Shown: positions 10,101-18,441 of the stretch, piece by piece
Numbering within the stretch: position 1 is the first letter of the stretch
Layout of the letters: each line of letters starts with the position of its first letter
DNA from: Planctomycetota bacterium
GTDB lineage: Bacteria > Planctomycetota > UBA11346
Assembly: GCA_014193115.1 (NCBI GenBank)
Contig: BJHQ01000005.1
Span: 264,598-328,597 of the forward strand
Direction: 5' to 3'
Length of the DNA stretch: 64,000 nt
Made by a program: the position numbers and the translations under genes
The notes under the pieces: model-generated
Databases searched by the model: none
What the model was told of the DNA's origin: nothing
Seen by the model: the letters and a program-made list of their open reading frames with translations, nothing else

Positions 10101-10485
10101 CAGCGGCAGTCTGGCCACCGACGTGCGCTGGATCGGCTTCATGGACAACAACGCCAGCGATGAGGCCAAGACCAAGGAATGGAAGACCGGCACCCTGGAT
10201 TGGCTGGCCTATTGGAAACTCGGCGGCCCCGGCACCGGACGCGGCAACGAATACGAACCCGGCTTCCGGCCCCTGCCTTGGCCCGAGCACACCAGGATCC
10301 CCGGCAAGGACGACAAGTCCACCGGCCAGCTCGAATATAGCACCACGTCAAAGCCAGTGACCCCAGGAACCTACCGGATCGTCTTCGCCAGCCGACGCAT
10401 CGGCGATCTGGTCGCCGGCACGGCCACGGTGGAAACACCGGATGGCAAAAAGCAGGTCAGCCAGTGTTTCGGCAGTGTCGAATGA
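7099..10485 (+). CDS. Large secreted protein of unknown family, divergent type I member
   Basis: 1128 residues. The start has GGAGG 6 nt upstream and overlaps the relic's stop as ATGA. A signal peptide covers about residues 1-23. A beta-rich N-terminal region reaches about residue 350. A fibronectin-III-like segment follows (FIYAPWLPLSATAGAVKYRI, from about 358). A helical region of about 455-800 looks like an (alpha/alpha) toroid, with LQQPSGSW near residue 582. The C-terminal beta module runs from about 810 to the end and finishes in a PDGK motif and SQCFGSVE. It aligns with the genes at 10526, 14858, 26140 and 34746 but lacks their conserved PYHYN block and has a different N-terminal region. 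No described enzyme family was recognised. The toroid and the neighbours suggest a glycan-active protein. Confidence 0.75.
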   Translation: MKTTLALILTTGILTCLSPLAAADLPQVDRSKPFHIDLWMGVPSKDALAKIGIDGSKNKLPSDPSSGWTFPWFIGAVQVGTEIRQPYALPYESWYTPHNQLQENDGNCPYAFFNFRQAKEDLQAFSCTITDAKISGNARVDLGGTQALSVAWEGTISGNSIRGKATMSLAEDRVLERPLVGVLRPTEPLDLRNAVYQIRFKGQVLVFEVRDGKAGQGSGRPWDPIGRPVAFGRLLPVDASQLTVTALPPEVRGVSVALAGIVQVDGKPLEIPTTVVLANGLAVGQATRGKMPGVEVQAYPLTDPVAARWRDWMGAIHAEGKPVDPALVQQAQDEAATIPALPAPSPATTFTHQHLEGRFIYAPWLPLSATAGAVKYRIELTPSHPPHSKPLVLEVAAAQSVDLRPVWAGMAPGNYALAITALDAGGAAIGTAQRSKLIKKVPFGSHPLTVIPDPIAMDLALRFPRYLADHQYAFHTLFREIDAAGENAVISKTIASICHSPWHLLTRWGTPAEQVRGRVLADYFTKVLQWDADQPLGIQQGYKAMYFGAAQDWGRAVLDDFAATKAEDRLALVRTAFDRLYRLQQPSGSWALMWDRTPWPKWSGAFTMWNTAWLDHNGAAYALPFGRYRNLSGDHRYLDAELKAVRWVLRNSLRTGYWETQAQQGDSNYNRPTAHTMALDFLLYLLEQAPADQADSVLAEDIMRYLEDQFITWDRVPAVSGGTMTDNGVLRLAIVSLLLHQRTGKPMHLAKAEALFNAYMINRDPVSGLTDMRWNRYMSEVDDPVYALRYVELRRQVLAEPTSSAVLGTTPLTLTLDRAAAGSERVRLHLDSRDGKVVQAIATTPTWQTLDIPFTTVSRRHQQDGETLFHAVDASGLKVGPHGIEGSVSVALAAPGGTPVPTVFNLTAAPGQRTLVGTWSQGTATGRVAGEGLRPSVAKPKHLHLQIAQAVAGGESWQNWALLRTNFQDGTATGAVICNTNAGWRATTTACDLRLGTDGTISGSLATDVRWIGFMDNNASDEAKTKEWKTGTLDWLAYWKLGGPGTGRGNEYEPGFRPLPWPEHTRIPGKDDKSTGQLEYSTTSKPVTPGTYRIVFASRRIGDLVAGTATVETPDGKKQVSQCFGSVE

Positions 10486-10525
10486 AACTTCCTGCAACCG
10501 ATGATCTACGGAGAAACAACAAACC

Positions 10526-13500
10526 ATGACCAAGTCCATCCACCTGGTCCTGCTGGCGGGTTTGCTCGTGGGAATTCATTCACTCAGTGCAGCGGAAACC
10601 CCGCTGGATACCTCGAAACCCATCCGCTTCGACATCCAACTCGGCCCCGCCCAGTTCCCGGCCGGAAAACCCAAGGCGGGTGCCTTTCAGCCCGCCGTCC
10701 TCGGAGGTTACATCGAAGGCGGCAAGGTCACCGGGGCCTATGCGCCAAACATGACCGCAGTCTATGCGGCCGGGCAATCGCCTGATGACAACTATTGGGA
10801 TCTCTGCCCGTACGGGCCGCGTGCACCGATCGAAGGCGAGGCCGCCTGGAGCAGCCGCATCCGCGAGGTTTCAGCGTCCATCGGCCCGGATGGTTTCCAT
10901 GGCACCTGGAGCGTCAGTTTCGGCAAGGGCGATCCGGCCAAGAGCCCGGCCATCACCCCTGAATTGAAGATCCGCATCAAGGCGCATGCGGGTGTGGTCG
11001 GCTATGTGGGCACGTATGAAGGCACGGTGGGCGATGCGGCGGTGCAGGGTCCCTGCGTGGTCCGCGCCCGCAATGTCGCCGCCGGTATGATTGATCCCGC
11101 CAATGCCTTTTACCAGATCATCGGTGGCGGCTTCCGGGTCTTCGTCGAGGTCCGCGCCGGCAAGCCGGTGCAGGCCTGGGCGGTCGCCAATGGCGTGGGC
11201 AATCAGGGTTGGGTCTACCGGCGTCCGGACGCACCGGCGGCTGCCACCCGATTGTCCCCGGCCGATGCCACGGTGCTCACCATCGCCATTGCTGATGAAG
11301 GTCTGGCCGGAACGGCCGCCACCTTGCATGGCACCATCACCATCGCCCCGTCCACCACCCTCAAACTGAATGAAGTGGTCGTCAGTGGCGCCGGAAAAAT
11401 GCGGGTTTCCGGTAAGGATTCCACGGTCGAGGCGGTGCGCAGTTATCCGCTCAACGATCCGCAGATGGCTCGCTGTCTGGATCTGCTCAAGGAGACGCAT
11501 CGTGGCACCAAACCAGTCCCCGAGGCCCTGCTGGCCCAGGTCCGGCAGGAATCCGTGCGCGACGATGTCCAACCGGCGCCCAGCGAGGCGATGCGTTATA
11601 CCCACCGCCTTTGGAAATCGAGCAGTTTCATCTATGCGCCCTGGTTCGACTTCGAAACCGTGCCTGGCGCGGTGAAGTATCGCTTCGCCATCCACACCTC
11701 GAACGTCCACAACCAATTAGTTGAACCGCCGGTCATCAGTTTCGAGGCCGCTTCACCACGCGCCTCGTTGGCTCCGATCTGGGACAAAATGCCGGTCGCG
11801 GACGGTCCACGGGCGTTTCTGTCGCTCAAGGTGACCGGCCTGGATGCCGCCGGCAAGCCGGTTGGTGAACCGCAGTCCCGTGGCATCCAACGCCGGTCAC
11901 CCTTCAACCCCGAAATGATCGTCACCCCCGACGCAAAAGTGCTGATGGAACTGGCCCTGCGCCAACCACGCTTCCTGTTTGATCAGTATCATTCCCATCT
12001 GTATCTGACGGAAGCCGTGCGTGCGGCGGGCAACGGCGTTCAACCATTGGGCTACGGTCCCAGCCACTGGCATAACACGCAGCAATGGCTGGCCATGGAG
12101 GAGACCGACCCCGGGCGTCGCATCCAGCAGTTGCGCCTGCTGGATACCTTCAACAAGCAGCGCCTGCTCGACGTCAATGGCGCCTTCAAGACCCCGTACC
12201 ATTACAACGCCGTCGTCAGTGGCGTCGTGCAGGAGACCGGTCGCAACTATCTCAATGCCCTCGATATCCAGTTCGATGCCGAGGTGGTCGACCGGTTGCG
12301 GTTGTGGCTCCGGTATTTCGGTCGCTTGCAGCAACCCAGCGGCTCGTGGTGCATCTCGGAGCGGGCCGCGCTTGGCTGCTCTGGCGGGTATAGCCTGTGG
12401 GGCAGCCGGCACCTGGAGAATACCAGTGCGCCGTGGCTGCCTTTTATGGCGCGGCTGCGCCGGTTCGATGACCAAATCGAAACCCGCTCCCTCGCCCGCG
12501 CCATCGAGGAGCGAGCGTCATCGTGGGTTCGCAACAATACCCTGCGCACCGGTTTCGGCGAACAGATGCATCAGCAGACCGATCCCACCGACATGGCGCA
12601 TTCGGCCCAGAACCAGATCGAATACGTGCTCTACGTCCTCCGGCACGCACCGCCATCGCAACGCGATTTGGTCATGGCCAGCGACCTGATGCGCCGCATC
12701 GAAGATCTCTTCATCACCTGGGATGCGCTGCCGTTGACCGGGGGCGGTGCTTTCACCTTCGGACCATCGCTGCCTGCCGTCGAGGCGCTGTGCCTGCTGG
12801 AACTCTACACCCTGGATGGCGACCCAGCGCTGCTCGCCAAGAGTGAGGCCTTGGCCGCATCGTACCTGCAACGCGCTGATCCCTGGAACGGAAGCGGGGC
12901 CGATCCGATGACCGGCGGTTTCAGTTTATCCTACAACCGATTCCTGCAAGAAACCGATGACCCGGAATGGATCGTGCGCTGGGTGCAACTCCATCGCGCT
13001 CTCACCAAGGCTCCGCCTGCCGCCATCCCGGAACGTCATCTCACCCTCACCTGCGATCGGCTCATCGACGGCGTCGATCGCGTGGTTCTCGACCTGGCCA
13101 TCGCCGACGGCAAGATCACCCAGGCCCTGGCCCGCACTCCGACCTGGGATGGACCAGGAGCGAACTTTCATCAGCCCGGACGCCTGCACACCCGCCCCGG
13201 AAAGAAGCTGTTCCACACCGTGGATGCCACTGGTCTCGCCATCACGCCGGACGGCATCAGCGGGCAAGTCATGCTGACTTTGCACGATCCGCAGGGTGGG
13301 GAGGCGCGCCGCCTGACCGTCGAAGTTACGGCGAAAAGACAGCATGTCCGCGGCTGGCTGGGAACCTGGAAGCAGGGTCCATCAGGAGGTCGGGTCGAAG
13401 GCCGTACCGTTGCCGACGCGCCAGCCACCGGGGCTCAGCAGATCTTCGTTCAGGTGCATGAAGCCCTGGCTGGTGGCGAGGCATGGCAGACCTGGTCCCT

Positions 13501-13996
13501 GGCTGGCGCGGTACTGCCTGCGGTCGGCACGGCGACCGCCGCCACTTTCATCAATCCCAATGCCGGCTGGACCGCCCAGTCGACCGTGAGCGCGTGCTCC
13601 CTGAATGACGCGGATTTCTCCATGACCATGGATGCCGAGGTGACCTGGCAGGGCGTCGCGGAACTGGAGTACGTCAAGGGTGAATTGCCGAAGGCAACCG
13701 CCAACTATAAAACCACACCGGAATCCGCGCAGGCGCTGCTGGCCAATTGGGAGATTCCCGGCAAGGGATTTACCCTCGAATTCCCACTGCAACCAACCAA
13801 AGGGGATTGGGATCCGGCCAAGCCGGTGGCGTACACCACCACCTGGAAACCAGTCACTGCAGGCAAATACCGACTGAAATGTGATGGCAAACGCCTGGGC
13901 CATATTCTGTATGGCACGGCGATCGTCACCGGACCAGACGGCAAGGAAACTGCGCGGCAGTTTCTGGGTGATGTCGAATCAATCGTAAAACCGTGA
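10526..13996 (+). CDS. Large secreted protein of unknown family, type I
   Basis: 1156 residues with a signal peptide (about 1-23). The N-terminal beta region contains GGYIEGGKVTGAYAP and CPYGPR. A fibronectin-III-like segment begins near 366 (SSFIYAPWFDFETVPGAVKY). The toroid-like region spans about 470-826 and carries HLYLTEAV, KTPYHYN, LQQPSGSW (about 601), NQIEYVLYVLRHAP and DPEWIVRW. The C-terminal module from about 837 has LIDGVDRVVLDLAI and TPTWDGPG and ends PDGKETARQFLGDVES. The invariant Tyr/His of PYHYN, and the Asp/Glu/Gln residues in the QETGRN, NQIEY and RRIEDLF blocks, are candidates for ligand or catalytic contact. This is inference, since no characterised homolog is known to me. 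It follows the 7099 gene after 40 nt and precedes the GH42 fragment by 22 nt, so it is probably in one transcript with them. Confidence 0.75.
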   Translation: MTKSIHLVLLAGLLVGIHSLSAAETPLDTSKPIRFDIQLGPAQFPAGKPKAGAFQPAVLGGYIEGGKVTGAYAPNMTAVYAAGQSPDDNYWDLCPYGPRAPIEGEAAWSSRIREVSASIGPDGFHGTWSVSFGKGDPAKSPAITPELKIRIKAHAGVVGYVGTYEGTVGDAAVQGPCVVRARNVAAGMIDPANAFYQIIGGGFRVFVEVRAGKPVQAWAVANGVGNQGWVYRRPDAPAAATRLSPADATVLTIAIADEGLAGTAATLHGTITIAPSTTLKLNEVVVSGAGKMRVSGKDSTVEAVRSYPLNDPQMARCLDLLKETHRGTKPVPEALLAQVRQESVRDDVQPAPSEAMRYTHRLWKSSSFIYAPWFDFETVPGAVKYRFAIHTSNVHNQLVEPPVISFEAASPRASLAPIWDKMPVADGPRAFLSLKVTGLDAAGKPVGEPQSRGIQRRSPFNPEMIVTPDAKVLMELALRQPRFLFDQYHSHLYLTEAVRAAGNGVQPLGYGPSHWHNTQQWLAMEETDPGRRIQQLRLLDTFNKQRLLDVNGAFKTPYHYNAVVSGVVQETGRNYLNALDIQFDAEVVDRLRLWLRYFGRLQQPSGSWCISERAALGCSGGYSLWGSRHLENTSAPWLPFMARLRRFDDQIETRSLARAIEERASSWVRNNTLRTGFGEQMHQQTDPTDMAHSAQNQIEYVLYVLRHAPPSQRDLVMASDLMRRIEDLFITWDALPLTGGGAFTFGPSLPAVEALCLLELYTLDGDPALLAKSEALAASYLQRADPWNGSGADPMTGGFSLSYNRFLQETDDPEWIVRWVQLHRALTKAPPAAIPERHLTLTCDRLIDGVDRVVLDLAIADGKITQALARTPTWDGPGANFHQPGRLHTRPGKKLFHTVDATGLAITPDGISGQVMLTLHDPQGGEARRLTVEVTAKRQHVRGWLGTWKQGPSGGRVEGRTVADAPATGAQQIFVQVHEALAGGEAWQTWSLAGAVLPAVGTATAATFINPNAGWTAQSTVSACSLNDADFSMTMDAEVTWQGVAELEYVKGELPKATANYKTTPESAQALLANWEIPGKGFTLEFPLQPTKGDWDPAKPVAYTTTWKPVTAGKYRLKCDGKRLGHILYGTAIVTGPDGKETARQFLGDVESIVKP

Positions 13997-14018
13997 CCAA
14001 ATCGGACGGGGAGGAGCC

Positions 14019-14822
14019 ATGACCAAATTCACCCATTTCAATCTTGGTCGGGAGGCGCCTGATCAGCAACGTCCGCTGTGGGAACGCGGGGTCGGGGTGG
14101 ATGTACTCGGACGGCACGATGATCGGATCACGTATCGGTTGCTTGTACTGCCCATGTTGTTCCTCATTGAACCAGCCGTTGCGGCGCGGGTAGGTGCGTA
14201 TGCGGAAAATGGTGGCACGGTGTTGGCGACCTGGTTGACCGGCATCGTGGACGAGAACAACCTGTGCCATCCTGGTTGGCCAGGTGGCGGCCCGCGCGAA
14301 TTATTTGGGATCTGGGCGGAGGAAATCGATGTGCTCCACGAAAGCGACCGGCAGGAAATTCACTTCAAGCCCGATACTTCGTTGAACCTGACCGGCCGGC
14401 ATCGCGTCCGAGCTTACGCCGATCTTCAGCATCTTGAAGGCGCAACGGCAATAGCAGAATATGGAAGCGATTTCTATGCCGGAAGACCTGCCTTGACCTG
14501 TCATCGCGTCGGTCGGGGCGAAGCCTGGTATCTCGCCGCCGAACTCGACCACGTCGGACTCCATGCCGTGGTTGGCGCATTGGCCAAACGAACCGGGATC
14601 CGCCAACTCCTGCCCACGCCGCATCCCGGTCTCACGGTTCAATCGCGTACCGACGGCAAGACCGAATGGCTCTTCGTCCTGAACTTCTCGGGTCAAACCC
14701 ATTCCGTGGACCCGGGACCAGTGACCGATCAGGAAACCGATGCCACCATACATGAACCTGTGCTGGTCACAGGATGGGGATCCAAAGTGGTATTTCGGAA
14801 AGCGAGGAATGCACTGTCATGA
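14019..14822 (+). CDS. Orphan C-terminal part of a GH42 beta-galactosidase (trimerisation domain)
   Basis: 267 residues matching the part of family GH42 beta-galactosidases that follows the catalytic barrel. The motifs YRLLVLPMLFLI, GGTVLATWLTGIVDENN and ELFGIWAEEIDVL belong to the Rossmann-like trimerisation domain, and the remainder to the small C-terminal beta domain. Full GH42 enzymes are about 650-700 residues with two catalytic Glu residues in the barrel. Both are absent here, and only 22 nt separate it from the preceding gene. It has a good ribosome site (GGGGAGGAG before ATG) and its stop overlaps an ATG of the next frame as ATGA. It is either a decayed remnant kept in frame or a stand-alone binding or assembly domain. 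It is unlikely to be an active galactosidase. Confidence 0.75.
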   Translation: MTKFTHFNLGREAPDQQRPLWERGVGVDVLGRHDDRITYRLLVLPMLFLIEPAVAARVGAYAENGGTVLATWLTGIVDENNLCHPGWPGGGPRELFGIWAEEIDVLHESDRQEIHFKPDTSLNLTGRHRVRAYADLQHLEGATAIAEYGSDFYAGRPALTCHRVGRGEAWYLAAELDHVGLHAVVGALAKRTGIRQLLPTPHPGLTVQSRTDGKTEWLFVLNFSGQTHSVDPGPVTDQETDATIHEPVLVTGWGSKVVFRKARNALS

Positions 14823-14857
14823 ATGCACAACCAGGGATCAAGAAAGAGAGCGTGGAC

Positions 14858-17800
14858 ATGCGCCGCGAACTCATCCTGCTGGCGTATCTCGCCAGCGCAT
14901 CCTTCACCCTGATGGCGGCAGATGCCCTCCCGCTAGGAAAACTTCCGCCGCCGAAACTGGATTATTCCAAACCGATACAGTTTGATGTGCAATTTTCCCC
15001 TGTGGTATTTCCTCAAGATACCCCGAAAGAGGTTCGCGGTAATCCATTGCCGGCCATCATTGGCGGCTACCTGGAGGGTGGGAAGGTGACCGGCGCCTAT
15101 GCGCCGGATATCAGCCACATCTATCATGCGGGTGCAAGTCCGGATCAGTTCGAGTGGGATCTGTGTCCGTATGGGCCCCGTCATGGTACAGGATCGCGTG
15201 ATGCTCAACGTGAAAAATTCACCAGTTCCACGCTGCGGATGACTGATGCTCAGGTTGAGGGAACCTGGCGTTTCAACTACATTTCCACCAAGGATTCCGG
15301 AAAAACAACCTCGCCAGTCTATGAAATCAGCATCCAGGCCACCGCGACCAGTTGCGGGTATGCCGGAACCTATACCGGAAAAATAGCGGATGTGCCGGTC
15401 AGTGGCGATTGCGTGCTGGCCGCTCATAACATCCCGGCGGGGGTGATCGATCCAGCCAATGCCATTTACCAGATTCTTGGCGGGAACTACGCTGTCTTGG
15501 TCGAAGTCCAAGCGGGAAAAGCAGTCCAGGCCTGGGCGGTTGCGGGGGTGGTTAGTGCTGAACGAACCTGGAGGTATCGTTACCCCGGTGATGCGGTGGC
15601 CGCCACGTTCCTGTTTCCTGCCGATGCATCCGGCATGAGCCTGAAAATCACCGATGAGGGTCTGGATGGCAAGGCGGTCACGCTGGGTGGTCAGATTACC
15701 ATCACGCCGGAACCCAAAACCGCTTCAAGGATGTTTGGACCAACGACCCTCGATCTCAGCGGAACGGTCATCAGCGGCGCAGGAAAAATACGAGGGAATG
15801 GCAAGGAATCCAAGGTGGAACAGGCCAGAAGTTATCCGCTCACCGATCCGTTGATGGCCCGCAGTCTGGCGCTGCTCAAGGAAACTCATCGCGGTAGCAA
15901 ACCAACCGCTCCAGAACTGCTGGCGCAGGCCGATCAGGAATCGCTGCGCACGGATGTCCAACCGGGTCCGAGCGAACAGACCCGTTACATGCAGCGCCTT
16001 TGGAATGGTGGCACGAGTGGGGAATATAACTACCATCGTTCCTACATTTATGCACCCTGGCTCGATCTTGAGGTTGTACCCAGCGCCGTCCGTTATCGGT
16101 TTGACTTGATCGACGCTTCGCATGAAAATACCGGAATCCGGCCCTTGATCGATTTCTTCGAAGCGTCCTCTCCACGGGTCTCGCTTCTTCCGATCTGGGC
16201 CAAGGTGCCCAAGAACCTTGGTCGGAACCCCATCAGTTCACTTCGTGTCACTGCTTTCGATGCTGATGGTAAAGCGCTGGGAAAACCGCAGGAATGCGGT
16301 ATCACTCGTAGGCCGGCTTTTTCCCAGGATCAGATCGTGACCCCTGATCCCAAGGTGCTGATGGAACTAGCGATGCGCCAACCATACCATCTGACCACGC
16401 GATATTATTCACACCTGTATCTGACCGAGGCGGTACTGGCAGCCAAGAACGGGGTGAAGCCCCTGAGTTATGAATCTCCGCATCACCATTTGCCACAGAC
16501 CCTGATGGTCGAGCATGAGGATAATCCGGTCCAACGGGATCAGTACATGCGGTTGTTGAATACCTATGTGGATCGACGAATGAAGGAACAGAATGAACCC
16601 TACTTCAAGCTGCCCTACCACTACAACGTCGGCCTGAATGGCGTGGTCCAGGAAACCGGGCGAAATTTCCTGAACGTCCTGGATCTTCAGCCGAATACCG
16701 AATTATTGGATCGTATGCGTCTGTGGACTCGCTTTTTTTCGCGCATGCAGCAACCCAGTGGTTCATGGACGATTTCCTATCGAGGTATGTTGGGGTGCAC
16801 TGGCGGCTATTCCCTTGGTGGCAGTTTTTTCCTGGATCAACCGAGTACACCCTGGTTGCCATTTCTGGCCCGAATGCGCCAGCATGACAATGATCCGACC
16901 TTTCGCGCCATGGAACGCGCCATCGAGGAAAAGGCGGCGTCCTGGGTTTTGAACAATACGCTTCGTACTGGTTTTTCGGAAAACGTGCAGCAGCAGACCC
17001 TCAGCAACGACAATGGCCACACGGTGCCCAACCAGATTGAGTATGTGTTATATGTGCTGCGCCACGCACCGCCCGTCCAGCGCGATGTCGTCATGGCCAC
17101 CGATCTCATGCGTCGGATCGAGGATCTCTTCATTTCCTGGGAGGCGCACGCGAAAACGAGAGGAGGGAATTTCACCTTCGAGCGTTCGCTCTATCCGATC
17201 GAAGCCCTTTGCTTTCTGGAATTGTATGCGCTGACCGGTGATCCGTTGATGCGGGCCAAGAGTGAAGCCCTGGTCAGCACCTACTTGCAAGACAGCGATC
17301 CCTGGAATGGCAGCAATGGTCTTTCCGGATTGACGAGTAAAATGAATTATGACCGATTCATCCAAGAAACTGACGATCCCGACTGGATCGTGCGTTGGGT
17401 GCATCGTGACCGTGAACTTCGCGCCACCCCGCCCTCTGCCGCACCCGAGCAACACCTGACGGTAACCCTGGATCAACTGATCGATGGCATCGACCGGGTT
17501 GTGCTGGATTTGGCCCTGGCCGATGGCAGGGTGACCCAGGCCCTGGCGCGCACCCCAACCTGGGATGGACCTGGAATCAATTTCTATCAACCCGGCACTG
17601 TCCACACCCGTCCTGGCAAGGCTTTCTTCCACAGCGTGGATGCATCCGGCCTGAAGCTCAGCGCCGAAGGACTCAGTGGTACGGTGAAACTCACCCTAAA
17701 ACCGCCCCAAAGCGATACCTTGATCTCCATGATCGCTGAAATCAGCGCCAAACGCCACGCTCTACGCGGCTGGCGTGGAACCTGGAAACAAGATAATAAT

Positions 17801-18418
17801 CAGGGACGGGTCGAAGGCGTCACCCTGGTCGATGCGGTTGTCAAAGGCCCGCAACAGATTTTTGTCAAAGTCAACGACGCCCTGAGCGGCGGCGAAGCCT
17901 GGCAAAACTGGACTCTGGCCGGCGCGGTCCTCCCAAGCACAGGAAGTGCAACCGGCGCGACCCTCATCAACCCCAATGCCGGTTGGACCGCTCAAGCCAC
18001 GGGTCTCAAGGATTGCATCCTGAACGGCGACACCTTTACCATGTCCATGGATGGCGAAGTCACCTGGCACGGTGTCGCCGAGCGGATCCCAAAGGACGAA
18101 ACACAGACAACCTACACCTACAAGACCACCCCAGAATCCAATCAGGCGCTCTTGGCCCATTGGGAACTTTCCATCAACAAAAATAACAGCTCCCTGTACT
18201 GCCCATTCCTCAAACCAGGGACCGGAGATTTATCCGCAGACGGAAAGCTGATCTACCAGACCGATTCCAAACCCGTCACCCCCGGCAAATACCGATTGAA
18301 ACTAGATGGCAAACGCCTGGGCAATATTCTATTTGGCATGGCCACCATCACCGGCCCGGACGGCAGGGAATCCGTCCGACAGTTTCTGGGCGATGTGGAA
18401 AGCATCGGTAAACCATGA
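14858..18418 (+). CDS. Large secreted protein of unknown family, type I
   Basis: 1186 residues from the ATG at 14858, chosen for the AAGAGAG site upstream and the immediate signal peptide (MRRELILLAYLASASFTLMA). An upstream ATG at 14819 overlaps the previous stop and is a possible alternative start. Modules follow the type I order: an N-terminal beta region with GGYLEGGKVTGAYAPDIS and YTGKIADVPVSGDCVLAA; a fibronectin-III-like segment near 394; a toroid-like region with LPYHYN, MQQPSGSW (about 630), NTLRTGFSENVQQQT, QIEYVLYVLRHAP and ETDDPDWIVRW; and a C-terminal module from about 865 ending PDGRESVRQFLGDVES. The gene at 26140 is its closest relative, and long DNA stretches of the C-terminal module are nearly the same in both. 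Its stop overlaps an in-frame ATG at 18415. Confidence 0.75.
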   Translation: MRRELILLAYLASASFTLMAADALPLGKLPPPKLDYSKPIQFDVQFSPVVFPQDTPKEVRGNPLPAIIGGYLEGGKVTGAYAPDISHIYHAGASPDQFEWDLCPYGPRHGTGSRDAQREKFTSSTLRMTDAQVEGTWRFNYISTKDSGKTTSPVYEISIQATATSCGYAGTYTGKIADVPVSGDCVLAAHNIPAGVIDPANAIYQILGGNYAVLVEVQAGKAVQAWAVAGVVSAERTWRYRYPGDAVAATFLFPADASGMSLKITDEGLDGKAVTLGGQITITPEPKTASRMFGPTTLDLSGTVISGAGKIRGNGKESKVEQARSYPLTDPLMARSLALLKETHRGSKPTAPELLAQADQESLRTDVQPGPSEQTRYMQRLWNGGTSGEYNYHRSYIYAPWLDLEVVPSAVRYRFDLIDASHENTGIRPLIDFFEASSPRVSLLPIWAKVPKNLGRNPISSLRVTAFDADGKALGKPQECGITRRPAFSQDQIVTPDPKVLMELAMRQPYHLTTRYYSHLYLTEAVLAAKNGVKPLSYESPHHHLPQTLMVEHEDNPVQRDQYMRLLNTYVDRRMKEQNEPYFKLPYHYNVGLNGVVQETGRNFLNVLDLQPNTELLDRMRLWTRFFSRMQQPSGSWTISYRGMLGCTGGYSLGGSFFLDQPSTPWLPFLARMRQHDNDPTFRAMERAIEEKAASWVLNNTLRTGFSENVQQQTLSNDNGHTVPNQIEYVLYVLRHAPPVQRDVVMATDLMRRIEDLFISWEAHAKTRGGNFTFERSLYPIEALCFLELYALTGDPLMRAKSEALVSTYLQDSDPWNGSNGLSGLTSKMNYDRFIQETDDPDWIVRWVHRDRELRATPPSAAPEQHLTVTLDQLIDGIDRVVLDLALADGRVTQALARTPTWDGPGINFYQPGTVHTRPGKAFFHSVDASGLKLSAEGLSGTVKLTLKPPQSDTLISMIAEISAKRHALRGWRGTWKQDNNQGRVEGVTLVDAVVKGPQQIFVKVNDALSGGEAWQNWTLAGAVLPSTGSATGATLINPNAGWTAQATGLKDCILNGDTFTMSMDGEVTWHGVAERIPKDETQTTYTYKTTPESNQALLAHWELSINKNNSSLYCPFLKPGTGDLSADGKLIYQTDSKPVTPGKYRLKLDGKRLGNILFGMATITGPDGRESVRQFLGDVESIGKP

Positions 18419-18441
18419 CCAAATCCAACAAAGTAGTCACC

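Noticed and set aside
7147-10290. Very long open frame on the minus strand opposite the 7099 gene
   Set aside because: It is the mirror of a high-GC coding gene, has low-complexity Gly/Gln/Arg-rich sequence and shows no domain. The plus frame has a signal peptide and paralogs.
14774-14857. Extended N-terminus for the third type I gene
   Set aside because: The extra residues upstream of the signal peptide overlap the GH42-derived gene and have no similarity to the paralogs.
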